A stretch of DNA of 64,000 nucleotides from Gymnodinialimonas sp. 202GB13-11. GTDB taxonomy: Bacteria > Pseudomonadota > Alphaproteobacteria > Rhodobacterales > Rhodobacteraceae. Positions 1 to 9,353 of this stretch are shown here, piece by piece; within the stretch, counting starts at the first letter, position 1; each line of letters opens with the position of its first letter. The stretch is from contig NZ_JBFRBH010000001.1 in NCBI RefSeq assembly GCF_040932485.1, positions 3,646,212-3,710,211 on the forward strand, given 5' to 3'. The position numbers and the translations under genes are program-made. The notes under the pieces are model-generated. The model made no database searches and had not been told where the DNA came from. It saw nothing but the letters and a program-made list of their open reading frames with translations.

Positions 1-159
1 GACGAACTGAAATTCACTTCCGGTATGCTTACCGCTGATGGAGATGGCATAGGTCGCTATCCTCTTGGTTGGGAGGACTATTTTTCAAGTCGTACCGAGG
101 TGCTTTGTCGTCCAGCAATCCTGGGTCTCGCGCCCTGTTCTACTTCAAGTGGTCAATAA
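1..159 (+). CDS. possible 3' end of an unidentified gene (partial)
   Basis: Frame 1 is open from the window edge to a TAA at 157-159 and would encode 52 residues ending in ..CSTSSGQ. It contains DGDGIGRYPLGW, which is not low-complexity, so it may be the C-terminus of a gene starting outside the window. It would overlap the end of the convergent LysR gene by 20 bp. I recognise no family, and an open frame of this length can occur by chance in GC-rich DNA. Confidence 0.25.
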   Translation, partial: DELKFTSGMLTADGDGIGRYPLGWEDYFSSRTEVLCRPAILGLAPCSTSSGQ

Positions 160-1021
160 ACAACCTGAGCGGCGTCATGTTTCGGTATTCCCGCGGGAAG
201 TAGATGAACAAACCGGGCACATTTCGAGAGAATGGTGACAGGACTTGTTCCAATTCACCGCTCTCCAGACTGTCTGCAATGTAATCGCGAAAGGTGTGGA
301 TCAGCCCATTGCCGCGCTTGGCCATATCTACCAACACAGGCAGATCGTCAGCCAGCAATTTGCCGGCCACAGCCACCTCCTCCTCGCCTTCGGCGCCTTC
401 AAACAACCAAGGTGCGGTTTGGCGCGAGCTACGGAACCGATAGCGGATGCATTCATGCGCCAGCAGATCTGCGGGCGTGTCTGGTCGCCCTGCTCGGTCA
501 AGGTAGCCGGGGCTTGCGACAGTCGCGATAGGGAGGGGGGCGGTCAGCCGGACAGCAATCATATCTTGCGCCACGACGTTTCCCAATCGGAAGCCTGCGT
601 GAAACCCCTCTTCCAAGATATCCACCAACGCATCGGAAAGCGAAATCTCAACCTCAATCTCGGGATACACTGACCGAAAAGTGGGCAGCTTGTCGGCGAT
701 GATGGTGTGATATGCGTGTTCAGCGGCGGTCAGTCGCAACGTCCCACGCGCGCTGTCGCCTGTTGTTCGCGCGGCTTCGACCGCCTCTCCAAGCTGTTCG
801 AAGGCGGGGGCTGATCCGCGATGCAAAGCGCGACCTGCTTCTGTGAAGCTGATGGAGCGTGTGGTCCGGATGAACAGGTCAACGTCCAACCGTTCTTCAA
901 GGCTCTTGAGTTGATGGCTGACCGTGGAGGCTTTCAACCCCAGCCGGTCCGCCGCGCCGCGCAGACTGCCCTCCCGCGCTATCGCGTCGAACACTTCAAG
1001 CATGGCGAAGGGCAGTCTCAT
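140..1021 (-). CDS. LysR family transcriptional regulator
   Basis: A 293-residue protein of normal LysR length. The N-terminal winged helix-turn-helix (about residues 1-60) reads LEVFDAIAREGSLRGAADRL, then LKASTVSHQLKSLEERL, which is classic for the family. The remainder is the periplasmic-binding-protein-like effector domain (about 90-290). It resembles the GcvA/AmpR-like branch, but the effector cannot be told from sequence. The gene is divergent from a short-chain dehydrogenase with about 105 bp between the starts. That is the usual arrangement for a LysR regulator and its target, so it probably controls that gene and itself. Confidence 0.93.
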   Translation of the reverse strand: MRLPFAMLEVFDAIAREGSLRGAADRLGLKASTVSHQLKSLEERLDVDLFIRTTRSISFTEAGRALHRGSAPAFEQLGEAVEAARTTGDSARGTLRLTAAEHAYHTIIADKLPTFRSVYPEIEVEISLSDALVDILEEGFHAGFRLGNVVAQDMIAVRLTAPLPIATVASPGYLDRAGRPDTPADLLAHECIRYRFRSSRQTAPWLFEGAEGEEEVAVAGKLLADDLPVLVDMAKRGNGLIHTFRDYIADSLESGELEQVLSPFSRNVPGLFIYFPREYRNMTPLRLFIDHLK

Positions 1022-1035
1022 TATTCGATTTTATA

Positions 1036-1051
1036 CATGAGAGTCATGAGA
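1036..1051. promoter_or_regulatory. 7-bp direct repeat between divergent LysR and SDR genes
   Basis: CATGAGA occurs twice with a 2-bp spacer (1036-1042 and 1045-1051), directly upstream of the LysR start and in the shared promoter region. A palindromic CATTAATG lies slightly further toward the dehydrogenase. Either could be part of the LysR binding region. This is positional inference only. Confidence 0.3.
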
Positions 1052-1126
1052 AAATAGGGCATTAATGAATCTTTGATCGCTGCCTACATCTGGGTCATCG
1101 AAACACAAGCCCGATTGGAGGCGATC

Positions 1127-1786
1127 ATGACCCGCACAGCACTCGTGACCGGAGGCAACCGAGGCATCGGCTTTGCCATTGCCTCCGGCCTGACTTCAAA
1201 AGGCATCGATGTTGTCATCGGGTCGCGTGACGCAGTGGCGGGCCGCGATGCAGCGCACCGGATCGGCGCCCGATCCGTTCAACTCGACCTCCAGGACCGA
1301 GCATCAACAGAAGCGGCAATATCCCAAATCGACGATGTCGAAATCCTCGTCAACAACGCGGGCGTTTTGGGAACCGGCGATCTTTTCAGCGACGACGCGC
1401 AGTTCAAAGCTTCCATGGAGGTGATGGTTGACGGGCCTTACCACCTCCTAAAGGCGGTAACTCCCTACATGAAACGCAACGGCTACGGGCGCATCGTCAA
1501 CGTATCATCTGGCTGGGGGGCATTCTCGGATGGTGTCGCAGGGCCCGGTGCTTATGGCGTTGCCAAGGCTGCGCTGAATGCACTGACCGTTTCCGCCGCG
1601 CGCGCCTTGCCGGAAACGATCAAAATCAATGCCATGTGTCCGGGCTGGGTGCGCACGCGCATGGGCGGATCCAGTGCCTCGCTATCCGCCGAGGAAGGCG
1701 CGGATACCGCGATTTGGCTGGCAACACTGCCTGAAACCGGGCCGACTGGGATGTTCTTCCGGGACCGCGAGAGAATTGGATGGTGA
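1127..1786 (+). CDS. short-chain dehydrogenase/reductase (SDR)
   Basis: A 219-residue NAD(P)-dependent SDR. The nucleotide-binding motif TGGNRGIG is at about residues 8-15. NNAGVLG follows, with a catalytic Ser in NVSSGWG and YGVAKAAL as YxxxK. The C-terminus FRDRERIGW is typical of the carbonyl-reductase-like SDRs. I start at ATG 1127 because GGAG lies 6 bp upstream. A longer in-frame start at 1073 has no ribosome site and lengthens the protein beyond the usual fold. The substrate is unknown. It is the likely target of the divergent LysR gene. Confidence 0.92.
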   Translation: MTRTALVTGGNRGIGFAIASGLTSKGIDVVIGSRDAVAGRDAAHRIGARSVQLDLQDRASTEAAISQIDDVEILVNNAGVLGTGDLFSDDAQFKASMEVMVDGPYHLLKAVTPYMKRNGYGRIVNVSSGWGAFSDGVAGPGAYGVAKAALNALTVSAARALPETIKINAMCPGWVRTRMGGSSASLSAEEGADTAIWLATLPETGPTGMFFRDRERIGW

Positions 1787-1817
1787 GTGGACGCATATCA
1801 TGGACAGTCGTGCGACT

Positions 1818-1860
1818 GAGCCAAGGTTTGGTTTTGTGCTTGTAGCGCACGGCTTGGCTC
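1818..1860. other. inverted repeat between convergent genes
   Basis: GAGCCAAG (1818-1825) and CTTGGCTC (1853-1860) are perfect inverted arms separated by 27 bases, in the 245-bp gap between the SDR and the convergent glycosyltransferase. There is no T-run directly after either arm, so intrinsic termination is possible but not clear. I see nothing else in this gap. Confidence 0.35.
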
Positions 1861-2031
1861 AAAGCAGGTTTTCGAGATGGGCAACTGCGCCGCAGGGAAG
1901 CGTTTCCTGAAGCAGGAGCCGGTAATTGACGCAGCCGGCCGGGCGTTCAGAGCTCAAAAGCTGACCTTGATACTATTTGCGCCCCGCAAAGTTCCTCCAT
2001 CGATGTGTGCGATGCAGTCCAGAGCCTTCAT

Positions 2032-3867
2032 TTATGCCACACGAACCGGGCCTGTTGGTGTGACGTTCTTCTTGGTCGCTAATTCGAGATCTTCTCCTTG
2101 ATGGCCCACCAAGATGCTCATCATGGACTCAAGCGTGAAATAGGCGCGCAGGACGCGAAAGATAAGGTATTCCGGCAAGGCGAGGATACCCTTAGGCACG
2201 CCGTTAAGGAGCGACGCAATCACGGCCATGATCGCAGGCGCGCCGGTTGTGACCGCAACGACCGCTTGCCACACGATGGGGCTGTTGGGGTTGAAGGCAA
2301 ACACGCACTCCAGCGCGCCATAGATTATCAATGGAACGAGCATCGCGCGTCGGGCGGAATTAACCAGCATGTAGGGCAGGATGATCTTGCCCCTGAGCGA
2401 GCCATTGCCGGAATAGATCAGGTCCCGACAGCGCGACGAGATGTGGTAGATGGATCGGAACCAACGCATCCTCTGTTCGCGCATATGCTCGTAGGCCGAC
2501 GGCACTTCGGAGATATAGCGGATCTTGGGATCGACCACGGAATGGTAGCCAAGCTCTCCGATGCGCAGGGACACGTCTGTGTCTTCGCCGTTCATCCCCT
2601 CCACGAAGCCGCCGAGGTAGCGCGGGTGTTCGGTGCGGTAGACCACGAACATGCCGGGAATACCGACGACCCCGTTCACCGCGCCCATGGCGACGGAATA
2701 AAACCCGTGTTTCACCAGCACCTCCAGAAGCCGCGCGCGATCGAACAGCGCGCCACCGGGCGGTACGGGGACGCCGCCGACAACGCCGACGGCGGGATTT
2801 GTGAAGTAGGGCATGGCGCGGGTGAGGTTGTCTTCGCCAACCAACGTGTCTGCGTCGACGCGGACAAGGAATTCGGTCTCGGCCGCGTCGAGGCCCGCGT
2901 TCAAGGCGTTGGACTTGCCGGGTTTTGGTACGTTAATCACACGACCCAAAGCGGCCTCGCAGGAGGCGAGCGTGGCATTCGCGATCTCTTCGGTGGCGTC
3001 GGTGGAGTTGTTGTTCATGATCAGGATGTGCACCTCACCGCCGTAATGGGCGGCGGCGCGGTCCATGACCCGGACCGTGTTCTCGATGATATATTCCTCG
3101 TTATGGGCGGGCACGATGATGGAGACAGGCGGGTTGAATTTGGGTGTTTTCGCCGTTTTCACATCCCAGATCGCGAGCGCGTAAAGCTGCGCGAAGAGGA
3201 CCGGGAGAACGAGAAACACGCCCGGCCCGATGCCACCCAGAAGGGTCCAGCTGCGCAGGCGCTCGACCAGTTCAAGCTGTAACGACGTGACCCAAATCGA
3301 GGTCGCGATGGCGATGGCGATGGTGACGAGCAGCCGGATGATGGCGCGACGGTTGCTGACGGGGCGATGTTCAACGGGGATGCGCACAGGCATCAGGCCA
3401 CGCTCGAGCAATTTCCAAGAATAGATGCAAAAGCCCAGAAGGCCGGACGCGATGGCGCTGAAATGCAGGGAAAAGGCCAGATCGAGGGCCAAGTGGCCCG
3501 CCACGTTCGCCAGATCGAAGATGGCGCAGATCAGGGCATAGGTGAGGACCATATCGAGGCCGAAAAAGAGTTTTCCCTTCCAATCGGCCGAGGAAAAGGC
3601 CGCGAAGCTGATGAAGAAGGCGATTAGAAAGATGCGGATCGCGATGGAGTGCCGCCCCTCGTAAGGGGAGAATACGAGGTCGCGGTTGGGAAAGATCGCC
3701 GCCCCGGTGGGGGAGTTGACGGCCAGCAGCATGGCGACGGCAAGCAACGTGAACAGGGCCAGCATGGCAGGGCCACGCCATTGCGGGATAAAGCCCGCGA
3801 ACCGCTTGGGCGCGCTGTCGACTGAGATGAAGGCGATCTTGTCGCGGTTGTCTTCGGCCTCGCTCAT
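2032..3867 (-). CDS. membrane GT2 polysaccharide synthase (cellulose-synthase-like)
   Basis: A 611-residue processive-type family 2 glycosyltransferase. About six hydrophobic segments occupy residues 30-230. The catalytic domain begins near residue 240 with VSIIVPAHNEE. It carries RVDADTLV (D,D of the DxD pair), NGEDTDVSL (acceptor-site Asp) and QRMRW, the QxxRW signature of cellulose, hyaluronan and PNAG synthases. Three more membrane segments follow. No PilZ domain is visible at the C-terminus, unlike BcsA. The start is ATG 3867, because it forms an ATGA overlap with the upstream gene; 38 upstream in-frame codons look like readthrough of that gene. It is probably the polymerase and export pore of an extracellular glycan. 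The product sugar is not determined by sequence. Confidence 0.88.
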   Translation of the reverse strand: MSEAEDNRDKIAFISVDSAPKRFAGFIPQWRGPAMLALFTLLAVAMLLAVNSPTGAAIFPNRDLVFSPYEGRHSIAIRIFLIAFFISFAAFSSADWKGKLFFGLDMVLTYALICAIFDLANVAGHLALDLAFSLHFSAIASGLLGFCIYSWKLLERGLMPVRIPVEHRPVSNRRAIIRLLVTIAIAIATSIWVTSLQLELVERLRSWTLLGGIGPGVFLVLPVLFAQLYALAIWDVKTAKTPKFNPPVSIIVPAHNEEYIIENTVRVMDRAAAHYGGEVHILIMNNNSTDATEEIANATLASCEAALGRVINVPKPGKSNALNAGLDAAETEFLVRVDADTLVGEDNLTRAMPYFTNPAVGVVGGVPVPPGGALFDRARLLEVLVKHGFYSVAMGAVNGVVGIPGMFVVYRTEHPRYLGGFVEGMNGEDTDVSLRIGELGYHSVVDPKIRYISEVPSAYEHMREQRMRWFRSIYHISSRCRDLIYSGNGSLRGKIILPYMLVNSARRAMLVPLIIYGALECVFAFNPNSPIVWQAVVAVTTGAPAIMAVIASLLNGVPKGILALPEYLIFRVLRAYFTLESMMSILVGHQGEDLELATKKNVTPTGPVRVA

Positions 3868-5354
3868 GCCGCGTCCTCCGGCACATGCACGAGGAGGGAA
3901 ACGGCCTGTATCTCTCGCCCCGCGAACTCTGCGGCGGGTTGCGCCGAGAGGGTGCCGGCAGCGTCCCGGAAGACCAGCCAATAGCTTTCGCTCACCGCGA
4001 CCCGCGCCCCGCGTGGAAGGATTGTTACCGTCGCGTTGGCCTGCGCTGCGCTGATGGGCGTATGGGGCAGGAGGGCCACGAGAAGCTCTGCGGCGACGTT
4101 CGCCTCTGCGCTATTGAGCGATTGTGGGGACGCGACAGAGATATCCGAGGTCAACGCGAGGCTGAGCGCGCGGATGGGATCGTCGAAGAGCGCGCTGGAG
4201 GGCACGATCTGTGTCTCTGGCAGGATTTCGGCGAGGAGTTCAGGACCATCGTTGCATTCGCCATCCCGCAGGAAGGCGGAGGTCAGGGTGATTTCAATCG
4301 TGTGGGCAGGGCCAAGGTCGGCGGGGATCGCGATGCGCGCGCCGATCCGCGTCTGGTCGGCAGTGCCAGAGAAATGGCTGAGCAGGCGGTCATTTTGCGT
4401 GACCGTGATCTGCCAATCCGCGCCCAAGGGGTGGGCGGGGACAAGCATGGCAAGGTCCAACACGCTGGGCCGGTTTGCGTGCTCCGCCCGCGTGAGATCA
4501 TAGCGCAGACGCCATGTGTGGCTGTGCTGGAAGCGGCGGAGGCCGAACAGACCACCCTCGGGCGCCATCGCGTCGGACCATGCGTATTGCGGGCGGGACA
4601 CGGCTGCGGCGGTGGGATCAATGGCCGCCTGCGCCTCTTGAGGGTTGAGGCCCATCTCTGGCACGATCAGGGCGTTCGTTCCAAGGCGCGCGGCGTTGAC
4701 CGCGTGGATCAACGTCTCTGTCGTGCCTGTCCATTCCAGTCGCACCTGATCCCCCCAGGCCGCGACGCGGTCACGCGGGCTTTCAAGCGGTGCGTCGAGG
4801 GACAAGTAAACAGCGCTGGTCGTCTCGATCTCGACCACAGCCTCAATTGAAGTGTCGTTGGTGCAGACGAGGTTGGCACCCGTCCCCTGCAGCGAGAAAG
4901 AGACGACCAGCTGTGCCCGTGCGATATCGGCTGGGGTCAGCTCGATCCGTACGGCGCGCACCGCCTCACCTCGATGCAGCAACACCTCAGCCCGGCGGGT
5001 GTTGTCGATGGAGATGCGCAGCACCCCTTCGACCCCGTCCAACACTTGCGATGTCGCATCGATTTGGAGGTATCCAGATGTCGGGCGTGCGTCGATTGGC
5101 ATATGAAACACAGCACCCTGATAGGCGGGAAATCCAGAAAGAATGAGCGGCGCGGAGGCGCCCGCCCGCAAAATGATGGCCTGATCCGCACCGCGTTGGG
5201 CCTCAGCAGCCATCGGGGTTTCAAAGCGCAGTTGCGGCCCGTCCATCAGGGTCCGCGCGGCGCGAAAGGTTTGGCCGACCATTTCGGATCGCGCCAGCAG
5301 GAGGGCCAAACCTGCAAGAAGAAATGCCAACAGCCCGATGCCAATCAGTCTCAT
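3864..5354 (-). CDS. BcsB-like periplasmic partner of the GT2 synthase
   Basis: About 496 residues with an N-terminal signal or anchor (LIGIGLLAFLLAGLALLLA) and a largely beta-rich periplasmic body. The segment around residues 140-190 (VSFSLQGTGANLVCTND) and a later CNDG resemble the Cys-containing jelly-roll modules of BcsB. Unlike BcsB, no C-terminal membrane helix is seen and the protein is shorter. It overlaps the GT2 gene by ATGA, so the two are probably translationally coupled and form a complex. I use ATG 5354, which has AAGG 8 bp upstream; an ATG two codons earlier is too close to that site. The family call is moderate and the pairing with a GT2 synthase is the main support. Confidence 0.65.
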   Translation of the reverse strand: MRLIGIGLLAFLLAGLALLLARSEMVGQTFRAARTLMDGPQLRFETPMAAEAQRGADQAIILRAGASAPLILSGFPAYQGAVFHMPIDARPTSGYLQIDATSQVLDGVEGVLRISIDNTRRAEVLLHRGEAVRAVRIELTPADIARAQLVVSFSLQGTGANLVCTNDTSIEAVVEIETTSAVYLSLDAPLESPRDRVAAWGDQVRLEWTGTTETLIHAVNAARLGTNALIVPEMGLNPQEAQAAIDPTAAAVSRPQYAWSDAMAPEGGLFGLRRFQHSHTWRLRYDLTRAEHANRPSVLDLAMLVPAHPLGADWQITVTQNDRLLSHFSGTADQTRIGARIAIPADLGPAHTIEITLTSAFLRDGECNDGPELLAEILPETQIVPSSALFDDPIRALSLALTSDISVASPQSLNSAEANVAAELLVALLPHTPISAAQANATVTILPRGARVAVSESYWLVFRDAAGTLSAQPAAEFAGREIQAVSLLVHVPEDAA

Positions 5355-5390
5355 CGTCATTGCCTTTCTGCAAAAGACCCGACCGCGGTT

Positions 5391-5434
5391 GAGCGCCGGT
5401 CAGCCCCACCTCCACGCGGGGCTGACCGGTGCTC
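5391..5434 (-). other. strong intercistronic hairpin
   Basis: CCGGTCAGCCCC and GGGGCTGACCGG pair perfectly over 12 bp, extended by GAGC/GCTC, around a 10-base loop. The hairpin lies in the gap between the sqdB-like stop and the BcsB-like start on the minus strand. No T-run follows directly. It is more likely an attenuator or an mRNA-stability or processing element than a full terminator. Confidence 0.6.
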
Positions 5435-5443
5435 AGTTCGGGG

Positions 5444-6655
5444 TTAGGCGGCGACCTTTTCGGGGGTGACGACGCCGGGGCGCTGGTTCTCCGTCCAGGT
5501 GGAGACACACGGGATCATGTGCATGATGCAGCGATCCGCGTATTTGGCGGCGATTTCCTGCGTTTCTTCCATCAGGCCATAGGCCAGCGTGACCGGTTCG
5601 AGCCCGAGGTCGATGAACGACGCGTTCGACACGCGCAGGCCATTCTCGGCCGCCTCGTTGCGGGGATTGTCGACCATCGCGATCTGGGCTCCGGTGTTGG
5701 CCGCAACCAGTTGGGCGAGAGACCGCACTGTGTGCGTCTCGGTCATCTGATTCATGATCTTGACCTTGCCGTCTTTGGCCGGCGGATTGTCGACCGCCAG
5801 GGCGATGCATTTCACCGTGTCCTTGACGTGGATGAATGCGCGGGTCTGGCCGCCGGTGCCATGGACGGTCAGCGGGTGGCCAACGGCGGCCTGCATCAGG
5901 AAGCGGTTCAGGACGGTGCCGTAGTCACCATCGTAGTCGAACCGGTTGATCAGACGCTCATCAAGGCGCGTCTCATCGGTTTGCGTTCCCCAGACGATGC
6001 CCTGGTGTAGGTCGGTGATCCGCAGGCGGTCGTTCTTGGCGTAGAATTGGAACAGCAGCTGATCCATCGATTTGGTCATGTGATACACGCTGCCCGGGTT
6101 GGTCGGGTAGAGGATGTCACGCTGGAAGATCTGCTTGTTGTCGCCGGGCACGAAGACGCGCAGGTAGCCTTCGGGGATTTCCATCCCGTCATCGTCGTAG
6201 CCGTAGACGCCCATGGTGCCGAGGTGGATCATATGCGGGTCGAGGCCCAGTTCGATCACAGCGGCCAGAAGATTGTGCGTGGCCGAGATGTTGTTGTCGA
6301 CGGTGTAACGCTTTTCCTCGATGCCCTTCATCGAATAGGGCGCGGCGCGCTGTTCGCCGAAGTGGATGATCGTGTCAGGCTTGAGCGCGGCCAGAAGGCC
6401 CGTCAGGCGGTCGAATTCACGCGCCACGTCGATGCATTCGAAATTGATCGTCAGGCCGGTGACGTCGTGCCAGGCCTCAAGCCGCTCTTCCACGGTTGCG
6501 ATCGGCGTCAGGCTGTCGGCGCCCATTTTCTTGTCGATCCAGCGGCGCGAGAGGTTGTCGACGATGGTCACGTTGTGACCCAGTTTCGACAGGTGCAGGG
6601 CCGTGGGCCAGCCACAGAAACCATCGCCACCGATTACCAGAATTTCCTTCGTCAT
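5444..6655 (-). CDS. sqdB: UDP-sulfoquinovose synthase-like NAD-dependent epimerase
   Basis: A 403-residue extended-SDR protein matching the SQD1/SqdB group. Visible signatures are the dinucleotide motif GGDGFCGWPTALHLS, the post-strand SRR, HFGEQRAAPYSM, GTMGVYG and the catalytic YHMTK (YxxxK). LHQGIVWGTQTDET is near-diagnostic of the family. Known members make UDP-sulfoquinovose from UDP-glucose and sulfite. None of the usual sulfolipid partners (sqdC, sqdD or an SQDG glycosyltransferase) is adjacent. Instead the gene precedes a BcsB-like/GT2 pair, so the sugar may go into an extracellular polysaccharide. It has an AAGGAC ribosome site. A related but different epimerase activity cannot be excluded. 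Confidence 0.85.
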   Translation of the reverse strand: MTKEILVIGGDGFCGWPTALHLSKLGHNVTIVDNLSRRWIDKKMGADSLTPIATVEERLEAWHDVTGLTINFECIDVAREFDRLTGLLAALKPDTIIHFGEQRAAPYSMKGIEEKRYTVDNNISATHNLLAAVIELGLDPHMIHLGTMGVYGYDDDGMEIPEGYLRVFVPGDNKQIFQRDILYPTNPGSVYHMTKSMDQLLFQFYAKNDRLRITDLHQGIVWGTQTDETRLDERLINRFDYDGDYGTVLNRFLMQAAVGHPLTVHGTGGQTRAFIHVKDTVKCIALAVDNPPAKDGKVKIMNQMTETHTVRSLAQLVAANTGAQIAMVDNPRNEAAENGLRVSNASFIDLGLEPVTLAYGLMEETQEIAAKYADRCIMHMIPCVSTWTENQRPGVVTPEKVAA

Positions 6656-6789
6656 AGTCTTTGTCCTTTTGGTCAGGTGGGCCGCCTCCGTGGACGTGCC
6701 CTCGTTTCGATGACCAAGGATTTACGGACGATTTCGCTCGAATTGCGCACTCCGAGGGATAGGAAACCGGGGAGATGGAAGGGGGCATC

Positions 6790-6803
6790 TATCCTTTTGG
6801 ATA
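6790..6803. promoter_or_regulatory. 14-bp inverted repeat upstream of sqdB-like gene
   Basis: TATCC-TTTT-GGATA is a perfect 5-4-5 inverted repeat about 135 bp before the sqdB-like start. It matches the TATAC-TTTG-GTATA repeat at 9913-9926 in arm length, spacer length and most positions. I infer a binding site for the LuxR-type response regulator encoded nearby. Confidence 0.5.
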
Positions 6804-6809
6804 TGCGTG

Positions 6810-9305
6810 CTAGCCGGTCGGATCGGTCTGCTGAAGTCGATCGGTCAGATCTTTACGTCCGGCAGAAATCGCCCCCTGCAGGGCCGCCACCGCCTGTCGG
6901 TTCATGGTGGCGCCGTCCAGTGCATCAATCTGCGTGATAACGGATTTCAATCCCAAGAGTGCCGCCCCGCCTCGCATCTTGTGCAAGATTGCGGCAACAT
7001 CGCTTTCGGGCGAAGACAGCACGTCCAGTTGCGTTTCACTTTCCGCGAAGAACGCATCGGCCGTCGCTTTGACCTTTTCCGGCCCGAGAACGTCGATCAG
7101 ATCATCGATCACCTCGGCGTCCAGTCCGGCAGGTGAGGCCGATTGTGCATCGGCAGAAACGACGTCATGCAAAGCAGAGAACCGGATGGGTTTGGTGAAA
7201 AAGCCGTCCATGCCCGCCCGAATGGCGCGGTCGCGGTATTCTTCGCGCCCATGGGCCGTAAGCCCCACGATGCGGGTTCTTTGGTTTGGCCCGGCCTCCG
7301 CCCTGATCCGCCGCGCGGTTTCGATGCCATCCATGACGGGCATCGAGACATCCATGATGATCAGGTCGAAGGCGGACTGTTGTGCTTGATGCAAACCGTC
7401 CAGCCCATCGGAGGCCTCCGTCACGCTGTGGCCAAGCCTCTCCAGCATGTCGCGCAGGACCGAGCGGTTGATGGCGTTATCCTCGACAACCAGAATGTGT
7501 TTCGTTTGCGCTGTGTCTGCCAGTCTTTCATCGGCAATTTCGTTCGATGCTGCCTCGGCCACGGCTTTTGCGCGGGCCAAGGGGATGCGCAGAGTGAAGA
7601 CGCTGCCTTGGCCAATGGTCGATTGCACCGACAGCTCACCGCCCATCAGCCGCGCCACCTTGCGCGAGATCGACAATCCCAGCCCATCGCCGCGCGCCTG
7701 GCGGCCTTCGGAATGCGCCAGGGCGACGAAATCCTCGAACACGTCTTCCAGCCGGTCTTCGGGGATCCCGCGACCCGTATCTGAGACGGTGATTGTCGCA
7801 TTGGTGAGGTCAGCGCCGTGAATGCCGGAAACGGACACCACGATCTGGCCATCTTCCGTGAATTTGATGGCGTTGCCGATGAGGTTCGTCAGGATTTGGC
7901 CGATGCGCGCGCCGTCCCCGTCGAAGATCCGGTCCATGCCGGGGTCGAAGTCCAGCGAAAGAGACAGGCCCTTTTCCTGCGCCAGCGGGGTGAGCACGTC
8001 GCAGACACTTTGAACCGCAGGCCGCATCTCGAACGGGTGTGGCGACAACTGCATCGACCCCATTTCGATCCGCGTGATGTCGAGCGCCTCGTTCACATGT
8101 TCCAGCAGGATCTCACCCGATGCAGAGGCGACGCGCATGTACCGGTCCTGCTGTTTTGTCAGGCGGGTTTGCCGCATCAGGTCGAGCACGCCGAGGATAC
8201 CGTTCAGAGGCGTGCGCATTTCGTGGCTCATCACGGCCAGGAATTGCGACTTCGCACGGTCCATAGCTTCGGCCTTGTCGCGTGCGTCGATCAGCTTCTG
8301 CTCGTTGATCTTTCGCTGCGAGATGTCTCGCAGATAGGCAATAAAGAGCTCTCCATTGGCGCTTTCAACGGAGGTGATGTTGAGCTCTACCGGGAATTCC
8401 TCACCCGATTTGCGCAGGGCCGAAAGCTCCACCCGTCCGGCATCGACGACATGGGGTTCGTGGGTCGCCAGATAACGCTCCATCCCGGCGGCGTGCGCTT
8501 TGCGGTGCTGGTGGGGGATGATGGTTGCTTCCATTTTCTGCCCGAGGATCTCTTCCCGCGACCACCCGAAAATCCGCTCTGCCGAGGCGTTGAATTCGAT
8601 AATCTCGCCAGCTTCATTCGCAGTGACGATTGCGTCGAGTGACGCCGTAACGGTCGAGGCAAGCCGTGAGCTGGAGTTCAGCAGCTCCGTATCTCGCTGA
8701 TCCGCGCGTGCTAGCAATCGATCAAGGACGACCAAGACAGCAGAGAGGCCAACGATCACGGCAATTGCGATGGCGCCAGTTATGGTAAGTTGGCGTGCAA
8801 ACCCGGCGCGCCGCGCCGATGCGCGGTTGGTACCGGCCTCAAGCCCCAAAAGAACAAGGTCGCGGATATCCGGGCGGATGTCGCGGGTCAGATCGCGTAG
8901 AGCGATGATGTCGTTCTCCGACAGGCCAGGGTCGGCATCCAGCACCGCGATCATATCGTCTTGATAGGCGTTCACCCGAGCCAGAAGATCTGCAGCGTCA
9001 CCGGGAAAAAGATCGCGTGCCTCGCCGCGCCCGACGATCAACAGGCGGCTGAGCGCGATGTCAGCCCGCAGGCGCACAGCATCGACATCAGGGGAGGGGT
9101 CGTTGGCGGCCTCGCTCAAGGTCGCGTTGAGGTTGGCGATCTCGGTTTCGACCTGAAGGATTGTCCATTGCAGATTGTCGGCATCCGCGGTGGAGAGGCC
9201 CCGCAGCTCCCGCAACAGATTGCCGCCCAACACGCCCAACAGGACGATCAGCAGCGGCACGACGATCAGCACGCCAATGCGTCTGCGGCCCTTTTTGTCG
9301 GTCAC
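6810..9305 (-). CDS. hybrid sensor histidine kinase (PAS-HisKA-HATPase-REC-Hpt)
   Basis: An 831-residue membrane kinase. TM1 (about 10-30) and TM2 (about 172-195) flank a helical periplasmic sensor region. A PAS domain (about 210-330) has an IEFNASAERIFGW core. HisKA has SHEMRTPLNGILG, and the ATPase has NAIKFTED, DTGRGIPED and GLGLSISR. The receiver has IMDVSMPVMDG. The C-terminal Hpt has HKMRGGAALLG with its phospho-accepting His. All phosphorelay elements are present, so the output is probably the divergent LuxR-type regulator, which lacks its own kinase. It lies 48 bp after the exported oxidoreductase-fold gene, suggesting they are sensed and transcribed together. Confidence 0.93.
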   Translation of the reverse strand: MTDKKGRRRIGVLIVVPLLIVLLGVLGGNLLRELRGLSTADADNLQWTILQVETEIANLNATLSEAANDPSPDVDAVRLRADIALSRLLIVGRGEARDLFPGDAADLLARVNAYQDDMIAVLDADPGLSENDIIALRDLTRDIRPDIRDLVLLGLEAGTNRASARRAGFARQLTITGAIAIAVIVGLSAVLVVLDRLLARADQRDTELLNSSSRLASTVTASLDAIVTANEAGEIIEFNASAERIFGWSREEILGQKMEATIIPHQHRKAHAAGMERYLATHEPHVVDAGRVELSALRKSGEEFPVELNITSVESANGELFIAYLRDISQRKINEQKLIDARDKAEAMDRAKSQFLAVMSHEMRTPLNGILGVLDLMRQTRLTKQQDRYMRVASASGEILLEHVNEALDITRIEMGSMQLSPHPFEMRPAVQSVCDVLTPLAQEKGLSLSLDFDPGMDRIFDGDGARIGQILTNLIGNAIKFTEDGQIVVSVSGIHGADLTNATITVSDTGRGIPEDRLEDVFEDFVALAHSEGRQARGDGLGLSISRKVARLMGGELSVQSTIGQGSVFTLRIPLARAKAVAEAASNEIADERLADTAQTKHILVVEDNAINRSVLRDMLERLGHSVTEASDGLDGLHQAQQSAFDLIIMDVSMPVMDGIETARRIRAEAGPNQRTRIVGLTAHGREEYRDRAIRAGMDGFFTKPIRFSALHDVVSADAQSASPAGLDAEVIDDLIDVLGPEKVKATADAFFAESETQLDVLSSPESDVAAILHKMRGGAALLGLKSVITQIDALDGATMNRQAVAALQGAISAGRKDLTDRLQQTDPTG

Positions 9306-9353
9306 GGCGCGCCTTTCATTTGCTCCGGCCCGACCAATACCGCTGACAAGGTG

